Shown here piece after piece: positions 45,030 to 54,766 of a stretch of DNA of 64,000 nucleotides. Position 1 is the first letter of the stretch. Every line of letters starts with the position of its first letter. The notes under the pieces were generated by a model that was given only the letters and a program-made list of their open reading frames with translations, was not told where the DNA came from and did not search any database. Position numbers and translations under genes: made by a program. This DNA is from G963664225 sp964538065. GTDB taxonomy: Bacteria; Verrucomicrobiota; Verrucomicrobiia; Limisphaerales; UBA1319. The DNA is taken from NCBI GenBank assembly GCA_964538065.1, contig CAZIDG010000015.1, positions 1 to 64,000 of the forward strand. Reading direction: 5' to 3'.

Positions 45030-47021
45030 CTAGGAAGCCATGGCTGCGATGTGTTGCCCTGATGAAATGGCAAACTGGGCCTTGACTTCGGCCGCGGTGT
45101 GCGCGGCGGTCAGACCATATTTCTCCCGAAGATAATCCACCGTTGAGGCGTGTTCAATGAAGGCGTCAGGCCAGCCCACGCGCACCACCGGTGTGGTGAT
45201 GCGTTTCTCATTATAGAGTTCCAGAACCGCGCTGCCATAGCCACCCGGAAGCACGTGATCCTCCAGGGTCACCACGACATCCGCCGCCCGGCCGAAGAAC
45301 TCGGTCGTACCGGTATCAATGGGTTTGCTGAAACGGGCATTGATCAAGGCAGTATCCCATCCTTCTGCCGCAAGTTGAGCGGCGGCGTCCCGCGCGATTT
45401 TCTGCATGTTGCCCAGGGCGAAGAATGCAACTTTGCGTCTGCCTTGGTTTGTGAAGCTCTGGATGACTTCCGCCTTGCCCACTTCCAATAATTTGGGCTG
45501 GGGTTTAATGGACACCCCCTCAGCCGCTCCCCGTGGATATCGCAGGCAGACCGGCCCGGAAAGCTGGGTGGCTGTGTACAGCATGTCCACCAATTCGTCC
45601 TCATCCTTGGGGGACATGCAGATGATGTCAGGCACGCATCGCAGGAAGGCTATATCGAAAAGACCATGGTGTGTCGGTCCATCGTTCGCAGACAAACCGG
45701 CGCGATCCATGCAGAATATAACCGGCAGCTTTTGAAGGGCCACATCATGGATGATGCAATCGTAGGAACGCTGCATGAAGGAGGAATAAATGGCACACAC
45801 GGGATGGAAGCCCTGTGTGGCCATGCCAGCCGCAAAAATAACCGCGTGTTCCTCCGCGATGCCGACATCGTAGCAACGATTGGGCATGGCGCGTTCCAGA
45901 ATTTTGAGCCCGGTGCCACTGGGCATGGCCGCCGTGATTCCAACGATGGTGTTGTCCCGCTGGCATAGACGGACCATGGCTTCTCCAAACACATCCTGAT
46001 AGTTGGGGGGGGTACCGGGTTTGGCCTTGATGGGATCACCGGTCTGAACGTCATAGGGACCCGTCCCATGGAATTTCTCGGGGTACTTCAGCGCCGCCTC
46101 GTAGCCCTTGCCCTTTTGGGTTACGACATGCAACACAATGGGCTGATCGCATTTTTTGGCAAACTCGAGGGAGTTGATCAGCAAAGGCAGATCATGGCCA
46201 TCGAGGGGGCCCAAGTAGCGGAATCCCATCTCCTCAAAGAAGATGCTCGAACCATAGCCGCCGCGTCCATCGGATTCAGGATCCACCAAGGGCGGGGTTT
46301 GCTGGAGCGTCGCGCCAGCAACTGCGCCTTTCAAGGCAACTTCAGCCTTGTGCCCCAGTTTCAGGGCAACTTCGCCTTTGGGCATGCGGCGCATCCATTT
46401 TTCGAAGTCCTTCTGGAAGCGGTTGTAACGGGGATGGGTGATTAGTTTGTTGAGATAGGAAGCTATGGCCCCGACGTTCTTGGCGATGCTCCATTCGTTG
46501 TCGTTGAGAATGCCAATGAACTTCTTGGTGGTGCTGCAAATGTTGTTTAAAGCCTCGTAGGAGATGCCATTGGTCAGGGCGGCATCCCCAAAGATGGCCA
46601 CCACGTTCTCCTTGCCACCCAAACGGTCCCGCGCTGCGGCTATGCCCAGGGCAGCGGACAAGGCGGTGCCTGCATGCCCTGAGCCATAGCAGTCATGTTC
46701 GCTCTCGGTACGCAAGGCGAAGCCATTGAGTCCACCAGTGGTACGAATGGTGTTGAAGCGGGATTTACGGCCTGTAAGCAGCTTATGGATGTAACTTTGA
46801 TGGCTTACATCCCAGACAAATTTATCTTGGGGAGTCGAAAAGACGTAATGCAATGCAATCGTCAACTCCACTACCCCCAGGTTGGGGCCAAGGTGACCGC
46901 CGTGTTTTGAGAGGCTGTTGATCAACTCCTTGCGGATTTCCTCCGCAAGACACGTCAGTTGCGGTATGGTTAACTTTTTGACGTGCGAGGGGTCATCAAC
47001 CATTTCCAAAAAACGGCTCAT
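45030..47021 (-). CDS. dxs: 1-deoxy-D-xylulose-5-phosphate synthase
   Basis: This 663-residue thiamine-diphosphate enzyme condenses pyruvate with glyceraldehyde 3-phosphate in the first step of the MEP isoprenoid pathway. N-terminal His region DVSHQSYIHKLLTGR (about 70-84) and SEHDCYGSGHAGTALSAALG are present. The cofactor motif reads GDAALTNGISYEALNN, with Ala-Ala in place of the common GDG. The pyrimidine domain has GIAEEHAVIFAAGMATQG and DRAGLSANDGPTHHGLFD. The C-terminal transketolase domain is complete. It overlaps xseB by four bases (ATGA). Confidence 0.95.
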   Translation of the reverse strand: MSRFLEMVDDPSHVKKLTIPQLTCLAEEIRKELINSLSKHGGHLGPNLGVVELTIALHYVFSTPQDKFVWDVSHQSYIHKLLTGRKSRFNTIRTTGGLNGFALRTESEHDCYGSGHAGTALSAALGIAAARDRLGGKENVVAIFGDAALTNGISYEALNNICSTTKKFIGILNDNEWSIAKNVGAIASYLNKLITHPRYNRFQKDFEKWMRRMPKGEVALKLGHKAEVALKGAVAGATLQQTPPLVDPESDGRGGYGSSIFFEEMGFRYLGPLDGHDLPLLINSLEFAKKCDQPIVLHVVTQKGKGYEAALKYPEKFHGTGPYDVQTGDPIKAKPGTPPNYQDVFGEAMVRLCQRDNTIVGITAAMPSGTGLKILERAMPNRCYDVGIAEEHAVIFAAGMATQGFHPVCAIYSSFMQRSYDCIIHDVALQKLPVIFCMDRAGLSANDGPTHHGLFDIAFLRCVPDIICMSPKDEDELVDMLYTATQLSGPVCLRYPRGAAEGVSIKPQPKLLEVGKAEVIQSFTNQGRRKVAFFALGNMQKIARDAAAQLAAEGWDTALINARFSKPIDTGTTEFFGRAADVVVTLEDHVLPGGYGSAVLELYNEKRITTPVVRVGWPDAFIEHASTVDYLREKYGLTAAHTAAEVKAQFAISSGQHIAAMAS

Positions 47022-47305
47022 ATCTCAGATTCAGTGCCAGATTCTTCAGGCTTAAAGGGTTTCGACACCAGACTACCGGCAGCTTTTTGTTCAAGCTGTT
47101 GGATCTTAAGCTCCGCTTCAGTCAGTTTGGCCTGGCAGGATTGTGCCAGTCTAAAGCCTTCTTCAGCCTTTGCCATCATGCTTTCAAGCGACAGGTCTCC
47201 CCCTTCCATCGATTCGACGATGGATTCCAGCTTCTGCAAGGCCTGCTCAAAGTTCAGGCCTTCGCTGCCAGAGGCAGCCTCCGAATTTTTAGGCGTTTTC
47301 GCCAT
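47018..47305 (-). CDS. xseB: Exodeoxyribonuclease VII small subunit
   Basis: This 95-residue protein has the small helical fold pattern of XseB: LNFEQALQKLESIVESMEGG (about 17-36), then DLSLESMMAKAEEGFRLAQS. It pairs with XseA to degrade single-stranded DNA. xseA is not in the window. The stop codon overlaps the dxs start by four bases, an arrangement also known from other bacteria (xseB upstream of dxs/ispA genes). Confidence 0.93.
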   Translation of the reverse strand: MAKTPKNSEAASGSEGLNFEQALQKLESIVESMEGGDLSLESMMAKAEEGFRLAQSCQAKLTEAELKIQQLEQKAAGSLVSKPFKPEESGTESEI

Positions 47306-47670
47306 TGGCGCAAAATAGGTGAAAATCGTGCCTTAGTCCAGCGTCCGTTCGCTTAAAACCCATGCGGATCGTCCTATTCGAGATGCTCCAGGGAGTTACG
47401 GGCACCTTGAAGGCTGGCTTCACCCAAATCCTTTGAGGTTTAAGGCGATATAGGAAATATGACAAGAACGAAGGGGGTTGCTTGAAGGAACAACCCTTTA
47501 AAAAGGGAAAATGCCGATGCTCTTGTTGGGGGAGAAAGGTGAAAGATTGTGTTACGTCTTTATAATCAATATAATACATAAATTATAACCGGGGCCTGTT
47601 ACCGAGTTGATTGAACTCAGGGATTACTTGGCTGCTCGGCTATTGCGTTTCCAAGGCGCAATCATTATAA
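47306..47670. other. Divergent intergenic region xseB / HTH gene
   Basis: This 365-base region has no gene. It holds the candidate plus-strand promoter at 47547-47575, listed separately, and a small CCCTTT/AAAGGG hairpin near 47490-47506. The minus-strand promoter for xseB was not found. Confidence 0.45.
47547..47575 (+). promoter_or_regulatory. Candidate sigma-70-type promoter
   Basis: TTGTGT (-35, 47547-47552) and TATAAT (-10, 47570-47575) are separated by exactly 17 bases in an AT-rich stretch, about 95 bases upstream of the HTH gene start. This is the best promoter match noticed in the window. Confidence 0.5.
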
Positions 47671-48192
47671 ATGCTGGTAATGACCTCGGTAGCGGAACAA
47701 TTACGCGGTGGAAGGGAGGCGATGAGCCTGACGATCCACCAGGTGGCCGAGATGACGAAGATCAAAACCGACCACCTGCGGGCACTGGAGAATGGTGAAT
47801 ATAAATCCTTCTCAGCGCCCGTGTATATTCGTGGCTTTGTACGGACATACGCCCGACTTCTCAAGTTGGACGTTGCCCAGGTTATGGCCACTTTGGATCA
47901 GGAACTCTCAGCCATCGAAAAGTTTCGTGAGCCTCCCAGTCTTGGCGGTGAAGCACACGGTGTGCTTGATTTTCTCATGCTGCAATTTTCCAAGGTCAAT
48001 TGGCGCATGGTGTTGCCGGTGTTTGGGATAGCTCTCGTATTGGTGTTGGGTTTGTATGGTTTGCGTGTTTGGCGCAGTCATCAGAAGAGCGATCCTTTAT
48101 CCAATTTGGGACCTGGATTATACCAACCTGCTTCTCCGGGTAAGGCGCAAACATTGCCATTACCCACCAATGCGCCTGCTCGCCGCAAGTAG
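47671..48192 (+). CDS. RodZ-like HTH membrane protein
   Basis: This 173-residue protein has an N-terminal helix-turn-helix (VAEQLRGGREAMSLTIHQVA to LRALENGEYKSFSAPVYIRG, about 6-55), a pattern shared by RodZ and related cytoskeletal-adaptor proteins. A single transmembrane helix (WRMVLPVFGIALVLVLGLYG, about 111-130) and a short Pro-rich outer tail follow. RodZ links MreB to the cell wall machinery, but the long periplasmic domain of RodZ is missing here, so the role is uncertain. Starts at 47671 and 47680 are both possible. The next gene begins ten bases after its stop. Confidence 0.8.
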   Translation: MLVMTSVAEQLRGGREAMSLTIHQVAEMTKIKTDHLRALENGEYKSFSAPVYIRGFVRTYARLLKLDVAQVMATLDQELSAIEKFREPPSLGGEAHGVLDFLMLQFSKVNWRMVLPVFGIALVLVLGLYGLRVWRSHQKSDPLSNLGPGLYQPASPGKAQTLPLPTNAPARRK

Positions 48193-48202
48193 TTATATTT
48201 CT

Positions 48203-48964
48203 ATGAAGAATTCGATTCTGTCAGGCCATATCGGCCGGATCATCGCCTCATTTGCATTGGTTGTTTCGCTTCTTGGCGCTGTATCCCTACAGGGGGTTGA
48301 TTTGCCCAGTGTGGACCAGATCATTGAGAAAAACATCAAAGGCATGGGTGGCAAAGCGGCCATCGAGAAGGTCAAGACTCGTGTTTTAAAAGGATCCATT
48401 TCGAATGCCATGACTCCCAGTCCCATAACCTGGGAAATGCGCCAAAAGGCTCCTAATAAACGATTGGCCATCATGGAGATGCAGGGCTTTGGCAAGGTAC
48501 GTGAAGTGTATGATGGAAAGACGGCCTGGACCGAGGCCCCTGGTATGAGTGTCCAGGAGAAAACAGGTGAGGAATTGGCTCGGGTGCGCCGGGATGCGGA
48601 GTTTTATCGCGAATTGAGATGGAAAGAGCTTTATCCACATATGACGGTGCTTGGGCAAACCAATGTAGCGGGAAGGGCCGTGTATCAAGTGGAGGCGAAG
48701 CCAGCAACAGGTACGCCGGATGTTCTATATTTTGATGCTGAGAACGGCCTGCTCTTGCGCATGGACTCGGAGACTGCCATGGGCGAAGGGAAGGTGGTTC
48801 TTGCGATTTATTTTGAAGATTACAAAGTCGTTGATGGCGTGAAAGTTCCGCATGTAGTGCGTATGCCCACTCCGGAACAGTACAAGTTTACGCTGACTAT
48901 TTCCGAGGTGAAGTTCAACGTCCCGATGGAGGAAGCTGAGTTCGCAAAAGCCGGAGGCCAATGA
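48203..48964 (+). CDS. Exported LolA-like outer-membrane lipoprotein-sorting-type protein
   Basis: This 253-residue protein has a signal peptide (MKNSILSGHIGRIIASFALVVSLLGAVSLQG). The VDQIIEKNIKGMGGKAAIEKVKTRVLKG stretch and the later beta strands (YQVEAKPATGTPDVLYFDA, GLLLRMDSETAMGEGKVVLAIYFEDYKVVDGVKVPHVVRM) match small exported proteins with the LolA/LolB-like half-barrel that are common in Acidobacteria and Verrucomicrobia. The true ligand is unknown. It lies ten bases downstream of the HTH membrane gene, and the next gene is convergent. The start at 48203 removes 49 spurious upstream codons. Confidence 0.75.
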   Translation: MKNSILSGHIGRIIASFALVVSLLGAVSLQGVDLPSVDQIIEKNIKGMGGKAAIEKVKTRVLKGSISNAMTPSPITWEMRQKAPNKRLAIMEMQGFGKVREVYDGKTAWTEAPGMSVQEKTGEELARVRRDAEFYRELRWKELYPHMTVLGQTNVAGRAVYQVEAKPATGTPDVLYFDAENGLLLRMDSETAMGEGKVVLAIYFEDYKVVDGVKVPHVVRMPTPEQYKFTLTISEVKFNVPMEEAEFAKAGGQ

Positions 48965-48981
48965 AAAGCGGCAGCCTCTGT

Positions 48982-51900
48982 TCAGCTTGTGGCAATCACA
49001 TCCTTAAAGATATCATCGTAGACTTGTCGAATATGGCGTCGGTGTTCCGCCAAAGCCTTGAAAAAGGAAGGAGCATCAGGAAATCCACAGCGGACTGCCA
49101 CGCGATATTGGGGAGCAGGATCGTCAGGCAAAAGTGATTCACCTTCATAGCTCCAGCGGCGCAGAATGCATTCCATACGGAGCAGTTCACGGTAATGATC
49201 GATCAACTGGTGGGATTGCTCGGGTGTGAGAACCTTCATTTGGCGCGCTTTTTCAAGGGCACTCAAAGTATTGGGTTCCAGCCAGCCTTCTTGAAGACAT
49301 AGCATCTGGGCAATGAATTCGGCGTCCATCAAACCTCCTGTCCCTGTCTTGAAGGCGAGATCCTGTTTGCCGGCAGGGGTGCGTTCTTTTTCAATCCGCA
49401 TGCGCATCTTATGGATTTCCAGCTTCCATCGGTCTGAATAGGCTGACAAGGGGAGGCTGGGCTTCTTGAAATTCGTCAATTTGGCTGCGAGTGCTTCAAA
49501 TCGCATGCCGATATCATCATCGCCGGCCACGAAACGAGTGCGGGATAGAGTCTGTATTTCCCACAACATGGCGCGGTGGCGATAATATTCTTCGTAGGTG
49601 TTAAGTGTATTAACAAGAAGGCCTTTGCTGCCATCCGGACGCAAACGTGCATCGGTCTTGAACACGATTCCGAGAGCGGTTTGTCCCGAGAGAAGATCCA
49701 TGAGGCTTGCGGCCATATCCGCCAAAGGGGCTAGTTTCTTCACCCTGGGATCAGCCACAAATACGATATCCAAATCCGACCCATAGGTCAGTTCCTTGCC
49801 TCCGAGCTTGCCCAGACCAATGATGGCAAAGGGTGGTTTCTGGAGACGGTGTTTGCGCATGGTAACTTCCAAAGCATACTGGAGGCAGGCATCTGCCAGG
49901 GCGGTTAGTTCGCACAAGCTTTGCTCGTAATCTGCCAAACCCAAAATCTCCCGGAGTCCCAGTCGCATGAATTCGGCTTGATGGTAACGGCGAATCCAAA
50001 GGCCCTGGTCTTCTTCCTCCAGGCCATGCTGAAGATCCTCGAGAGTTTCTGCAGCCGTTTTTGAGCGCCTGAGCCGTCCACTCAACACAAGGTCGTCCAC
50101 CAAATCGGGCACCCGGATGGCGGCTTCCGCAAGGAACTCTGACCTGTCGAACAACAGAAGCAAAAGTTCGAAAAGGGAAGGATTTGTGGTCCATGTTTCG
50201 AGAAGGGTTGAACGCGCTCCATACGCAGTGACAAAGCTGTCCAAACGTGCCAGGACACGGTCCGGATCGGACAGTACTTTCGCCGATTGTGGCGATGGTT
50301 GTAGATGCCCCGTGTTCTGGGGGGGCGTAGGGGAGGTTAACGGTGGCGGGGCGGCATTCGGCGCATCCTTTTTAAGGGGACACATTTCAAGAAAACGGGG
50401 GAGGAGCTCACGCGCCAACTCGATGGTTCTGCTTGAGACGTGGATGTATCCAGGACCATGGACGAGGGATTGCAGCACCTTGACCGCGTTTTGAGGATCA
50501 CGAAAAGAACGTTGCTCCAATAAGGTTATCCAGGCGGGGAGGCCGGTTTCAAAATCCGGCAGGCCAACAGGCACTGGCGAGGCTGCTTTTCCCCCAAGAA
50601 TTTTGTCATAGATACTGCGCACGCCCCGGGTATGTGCTTTGAGCTTGCGTTCAAACGCCACCTTCGATGGGAAGCCCATGAGAATTGCGAGGCGTGCCTG
50701 AGCCTTGGGATCCAATGGAATGGAATGGGTTTGAAGGTTGGCTTCCATTTGCAGACGGTGTTCGACATCGCGCAGGAAGTGGTAGGCAGCGTGAAGCACC
50801 GCCGCCTCTTCATCGGTCAGAAGATGGTATTCCTTGATCTTTTCAAGAGCTGCAAGGGTGGGGGATTGCTGCAAAAAAGGGAGACGGCCAGCATGGAGCA
50901 ATTGCAAGGTTTGAATAATAAACTCAATTTCCCGAATGCCGCCCCGGCCGAGTTTTACATTGCGGTCGATTTCGCCCGCCTTGACCACTTCAAGTTCAAT
51001 GCGGTGTTTGGTCTGAGCAATTTCACGCAGGATCCGTTCACTGATGGATCGTGGATATCGAAAGGAATGAACTGACTCAATGAAGTTGGCTGCCAACTCC
51101 TGATCCCCCGCTACACGGCGCGCCTTGATCAGCATCATCCGCTCCCATGTCTGGCCCCATTGAGCATAGTAGTTTTCGTAGCTTGCCAGCGAGCGGGCCA
51201 GGGGGCCGGCGTTACCCTCGGGCCGTAAGCGCAGGTCGATTCGATACAGAAAGCCATCTGTCGTGATGCGCCCGACTTCAGAGATGAACGCTTCAGCCAA
51301 CCGGTTGAAGAACTGATGATTGGTTAAACCTGTGCCTGACTTGACGGTGGCATTCGGTGGCGTTTTAAAAACGTAACCTTCATCGTCGTAAACAAAAACC
51401 ACATCAATATCGGAACTGTAATTCAGGTCCTGTCCTCCCAGTTTGCCTAAGCCAATGACCGCAAAGGATGTCGGTGTCCACTCACCATAGCCATCATGGT
51501 GATATGGACATCCAAATCGCTCTGAGAGTTGCTGCCAGCAGATTTGGTAGACAAACTCCAAACAGGTGTCTGCCACCTTGGAAATTTCCTCGGTGATCTC
51601 CCGTGCATGACTGAGACGGCCAAGATCGCGCATGGCGATGCGCAGCATTTCGCGTTGCTTGAACAGGCGAAGGTGTGAGAGTGCAGATGCAAAGTTGCGA
51701 TCCTTCAGAAGGGGTTCCATCAACTGATGGCATTCGCGACGCAAGCCCTGGAGCTGACGGGGATGACGCAAATAGTCTGGTTCGAGGACGTGTTCGCCAA
51801 GCCACTCTGGATGAGCCAATAAAAGATCACTCATGGCAGGTGAACCGCTGAAGAGATTACACAACAAAACGGCCTGTTCCGATGTTGGGCTTGACAGGGA

Positions 51901-51999
51901 GGCGCCCTCCGGAAGGACGAGCAATTTCTGCACGTAGTTGCTGGCGCGTTGAGGATCAGCGCATTTCTGTATTGCGTTGGACCATACAGGTGACGGCAT
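48982..51999 (-). CDS. glnE: Bifunctional glutamine synthetase adenylyltransferase/deadenylase
   Basis: This 1005-residue protein controls glutamine synthetase by attaching and removing AMP. Two nucleotidyltransferase domains are visible: the first with LGKLGGQDLNYSSDIDVVFV (about residue 180-199) and the second with LGKLGGKELTYGSDLDIVFV (about 735-755). Each is followed by helical GlnD-type domains (FIIQTLQLLHAGRLPFLQQS; DAEFIAQMLCLQEGWLEP). The length is near that of the family. The start at 51999 (MPSPVWSNAIQKC) is preferred over 19 further codons. It lies 63 bases downstream of a LOG-family gene. Confidence 0.95.
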   Translation of the reverse strand: MPSPVWSNAIQKCADPQRASNYVQKLLVLPEGASLSSPTSEQAVLLCNLFSGSPAMSDLLLAHPEWLGEHVLEPDYLRHPRQLQGLRRECHQLMEPLLKDRNFASALSHLRLFKQREMLRIAMRDLGRLSHAREITEEISKVADTCLEFVYQICWQQLSERFGCPYHHDGYGEWTPTSFAVIGLGKLGGQDLNYSSDIDVVFVYDDEGYVFKTPPNATVKSGTGLTNHQFFNRLAEAFISEVGRITTDGFLYRIDLRLRPEGNAGPLARSLASYENYYAQWGQTWERMMLIKARRVAGDQELAANFIESVHSFRYPRSISERILREIAQTKHRIELEVVKAGEIDRNVKLGRGGIREIEFIIQTLQLLHAGRLPFLQQSPTLAALEKIKEYHLLTDEEAAVLHAAYHFLRDVEHRLQMEANLQTHSIPLDPKAQARLAILMGFPSKVAFERKLKAHTRGVRSIYDKILGGKAASPVPVGLPDFETGLPAWITLLEQRSFRDPQNAVKVLQSLVHGPGYIHVSSRTIELARELLPRFLEMCPLKKDAPNAAPPPLTSPTPPQNTGHLQPSPQSAKVLSDPDRVLARLDSFVTAYGARSTLLETWTTNPSLFELLLLLFDRSEFLAEAAIRVPDLVDDLVLSGRLRRSKTAAETLEDLQHGLEEEDQGLWIRRYHQAEFMRLGLREILGLADYEQSLCELTALADACLQYALEVTMRKHRLQKPPFAIIGLGKLGGKELTYGSDLDIVFVADPRVKKLAPLADMAASLMDLLSGQTALGIVFKTDARLRPDGSKGLLVNTLNTYEEYYRHRAMLWEIQTLSRTRFVAGDDDIGMRFEALAAKLTNFKKPSLPLSAYSDRWKLEIHKMRMRIEKERTPAGKQDLAFKTGTGGLMDAEFIAQMLCLQEGWLEPNTLSALEKARQMKVLTPEQSHQLIDHYRELLRMECILRRWSYEGESLLPDDPAPQYRVAVRCGFPDAPSFFKALAEHRRHIRQVYDDIFKDVIATS

Positions 52000-52062
52000 G
52001 ATTCTATAAGACACGAAAATTGACGATGTGCAATCCCCGATGCATGGCGACACCATCGTGCT

Positions 52063-52629
52063 TTACCACCACTTCCCCAGGTCGGGGCGGTTGAAGACCA
52101 GCATCCGTTTGAGCAAGCCTTCAATGGTATCATCCACAATCAGCATTTCGAGATGTTCCGGTCGAAGAAAATGTTCCGCTCTGACTTGCTCCAGGAAAAC
52201 CATCAGGGGCGTGTAGAATCCCTGGACATTCAGAAGCCCGACTGGTTTGTTGATGAAACCCAATTGGAGCCAGGTGAACACTTCAAACACCTCCTCCAAA
52301 GTGCCCACACCACCGGGCAGGGCAATGAAGGCATCGGCGATTTCTGCCATGGTACGCTTGCGATCATGCATGGTTTCGACGGTGATCAACTTCGTCAGAT
52401 GGCGGTGAGCCAGTTCCTTCTCCTTTAGGGCACGAGGGATGACTCCGATGACTGTGCCACCTGCGGCCAGTGCGGCATCGGCAAGTACCCCCATAAGCCC
52501 CACATTGCCCCCGCCGTACACAATGTCGATATTCTGCTCTGCCAGAGCGGTGCCACAGCGTGCCGCTGCCTCCGAGTATGCAGGTGATAGCCCGCGTGAT
52601 GAACCGCAATAAAAACAGATCTTCTTCAT
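52063..52629 (-). CDS. LOG-family nucleoside-5'-monophosphate phosphoribohydrolase
   Basis: This 188-residue protein belongs to the LOG (lonely guy) family. It starts with KKICFYCGSSRG and has the diagnostic catalytic pair of motifs MHDRKRTMAE (with Arg) and LPGGVGTLEEVFEVFTW (about residues 105-121). Members cleave ribose 5-phosphate from AMP or cytokinin nucleotides. The fold also contains VYGGGNVGLMGVLADAA. It is upstream of glnE on the same strand. Full length, with nothing unusual. Confidence 0.93.
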   Translation of the reverse strand: MKKICFYCGSSRGLSPAYSEAAARCGTALAEQNIDIVYGGGNVGLMGVLADAALAAGGTVIGVIPRALKEKELAHRHLTKLITVETMHDRKRTMAEIADAFIALPGGVGTLEEVFEVFTWLQLGFINKPVGLLNVQGFYTPLMVFLEQVRAEHFLRPEHLEMLIVDDTIEGLLKRMLVFNRPDLGKWW

Positions 52630-52845
52630 CGTTAGTCACATGCTCCCGCCGTATACGAACATCAGCGTTGCTGCTGTTTACCGTTGATGCCGCCCCCCGC
52701 CAAGCCTTAAGTGATTGTCCTCGAGTTTTCAGTCGCGTATGACCAATGCAGCGGGGAAAGGAGGGGCATCTGGAAGTCTCATGATTTGCAGTTTTTGAAT
52801 TTAAGCACTTCCCAATAAATGCCGATATCCATAAAGTACCAGGCG

Positions 52846-53718
52846 ATGAAAGGCATCATTCTAGCAGGTGGCGCGGGCTCACGTCTTTTTCCGCTGACCA
52901 TGGTGGCCAGCAAGCAGTTGCAGCCCGTATATGACAAGCCCATGGTGTATTACCCCCTGACCACCCTGATCGAAGGGGGAGTTCGTGAGTTTTGCCTCAT
53001 CTCCACCCCACAGGATCTTCCCCGTTTCAAGCAGTTGCTGGGTGATGGCGCCCCATGGGGGTTATCGATTGAATATCGTGAACAGGTGCGTCCTGCAGGC
53101 ATTGCCCAGGCGTTTTTAATCGCCGAATCCTTTATTGGAACCGATCCCGTGACCTTGATTCTGGGCGACAATGTATTCTATGGGGGGGATTCATTTCATC
53201 GGGCTTTTGCTGAATTCAATGTTGGAGCCACAATTTTCGGATATCACGTCCATGATCCTGAACGGTATGGGGTGGTCGAGTTTGATGGACAGGGGAGGGC
53301 CATATCCATCGAGGAGAAACCAAGACAGCCAAAAAGCAACTACGCTGTGCCGGGATTGTACCTTTTTGATAATCGCGTGGTCGAGATAGCCAAGAGTCTG
53401 AAACCATCCGCTCGGGGAGAGTTGGAGATCACGGATGTCAATATGGCTTATCTTCGGCAGGGGCAGCTTCGTGTCTATCGACTGAATCGTGGTTTTGCAT
53501 GGTTGGATGCAGGAACCAGCACCAGCCTTCATGAAGCTTCGGCCTACGTGCAAACCATCGAGAGACGGCAAGGCATCAAAATCGGCTGCCCCGAGGAAGC
53601 GGCTTTTCACCGGGGATTCATTACGTTGGCGCAATTGAGTGTTTTGGTCGATCGCATGCCCAAGTGCGAGTATCGCAACTATCTTTCCGAGGTGGTGGAG
53701 GAAGCGAGTCGGGGCTGA
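52846..53718 (+). CDS. rfbA: Glucose-1-phosphate thymidylyltransferase
   Basis: This 290-residue RmlA protein makes dTDP-glucose from dTTP and glucose 1-phosphate, the first step of dTDP-rhamnose synthesis. The start at 52846 gives MKGIILAGGAGSRLFPLT, with the nucleotide-binding GGxGxRLxPLT motif. KQLQPVYDKPMVYYPLTTLI, GDNVFYG, IEEKPRQPKSNYAVPGLYLFD and LDAGTSTSLHEA complete the family pattern. It starts an apparent rhamnose operon, and the next gene begins 88 bases after it. A short upstream extension in frame was rejected. Confidence 0.96.
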   Translation: MKGIILAGGAGSRLFPLTMVASKQLQPVYDKPMVYYPLTTLIEGGVREFCLISTPQDLPRFKQLLGDGAPWGLSIEYREQVRPAGIAQAFLIAESFIGTDPVTLILGDNVFYGGDSFHRAFAEFNVGATIFGYHVHDPERYGVVEFDGQGRAISIEEKPRQPKSNYAVPGLYLFDNRVVEIAKSLKPSARGELEITDVNMAYLRQGQLRVYRLNRGFAWLDAGTSTSLHEASAYVQTIERRQGIKIGCPEEAAFHRGFITLAQLSVLVDRMPKCEYRNYLSEVVEEASRG

Positions 53719-53806
53719 ATCACGCCGTTTTCGCCTTGTTAAGGAAGGTTGCAAAAAGGCCTAAACCTTGTTTACATCATGGGGTTTGCGAAAGAATAAT
53801 GGCATT

Positions 53807-54757
53807 ATGATTTTATTGCTCGGCGCTACAGGATACATCGGACAAGCCTTTGCGGATGCCCTGCATTCTCGCCAGTGGCCGTATATGGCGCTTTCCCGCC
53901 AAAAGGTGGATTACACCCGCTTTGAGGTTATTCTGCCGTTTTTACGCGAGCACAAGCCGGATTTCGTGATTAATGCTGCCGGTTATACGGGTAAACCTAA
54001 TGTGGATGCGTGCGAGGAAGCCTGGGCTGATACCCTTCAGGGGAATACCCTTTTTCCACAAGCGCTTGCTCATGCCTGTCTGGCCGCACAGATACCATTG
54101 GGTCATGTGTCCTCTGGCTGCATTTATTCCGGATCGAAGGTGGCAATCCATGGGAATGATCATGTTGAACCTGATCTCATGAAATCTGAGGTTCGCGCGC
54201 TTTGGGAATCTAACCCCAGAGTGATTCGTGGTTTTGTGGAAACCGACGAACCCAATTTTACCTTTCGGCGCAAGCCCTGCAGCTTCTATAGCGGCACCAA
54301 GGCCCTGGGGGAAGAGGCCATGAGTCATCTGCCTCATGTCTATACCTGGCGGTTGAGAATCCCATTCGATGAATTTGACAATCCACGAAATTATCTCACC
54401 AAGGTCCAGCGCTACAGCCGCGTCTACGAGAACGTGAATAGCATTTCACATCGTGGGGACTTTGCTAGGGCCTGCCTCGATCTATGGGAAAAAAGAGCGC
54501 CGTTTGGCATTTATAATGTGACCAATCCCGGTTGGATAACCACCCGGCAGGTGGTGGAGTTGATTCAAAAACACCTCAAACCAAAGCGGACCTTCGAATA
54601 TTGGGCGGACGATTCGGAATTTTATTCAAAGGCGGCTCGAACACCTCGTTCCAATTGTGTGCTCGATTCTGGAAAACTGTTGGATGCGGGCGTGAAAATA
54701 CGCACTGTGACTGAGGCGTTGGAATACTCACTGACCCATTGGCAATCCTCCAAGTAA
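53807..54757 (+). CDS. dTDP-rhamnose synthesis reductase, probably bifunctional epimerase/reductase (NRS/ER-like)
   Basis: This 316-residue short-chain dehydrogenase has the NAD(P) motif GATGYIG (6-12), NAAGYTGKPNVDACE (56-70), SGCIY with Cys105, YSGTK (Tyr161/Lys165), NPRNYLTKVQRY (192-203), NVTNPG (237-242) and TPRSNCVLD (279-287). From memory, these blocks fit plant NRS/ER and giant-virus homologues, in which one protein does both the 3,5-epimerisation and the 4-reduction of the 4-keto-6-deoxy sugar, better than ordinary RmlD. This would account for the absence of rfbC (RmlC). About 27 residues between 110 and 140 look like an insertion. It precedes rfbB by nine bases. A plain RmlD is the alternative. 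Confidence 0.75.
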   Translation: MILLLGATGYIGQAFADALHSRQWPYMALSRQKVDYTRFEVILPFLREHKPDFVINAAGYTGKPNVDACEEAWADTLQGNTLFPQALAHACLAAQIPLGHVSSGCIYSGSKVAIHGNDHVEPDLMKSEVRALWESNPRVIRGFVETDEPNFTFRRKPCSFYSGTKALGEEAMSHLPHVYTWRLRIPFDEFDNPRNYLTKVQRYSRVYENVNSISHRGDFARACLDLWEKRAPFGIYNVTNPGWITTRQVVELIQKHLKPKRTFEYWADDSEFYSKAARTPRSNCVLDSGKLLDAGVKIRTVTEALEYSLTHWQSSK

Positions 54758-54766
54758 AACCATATC

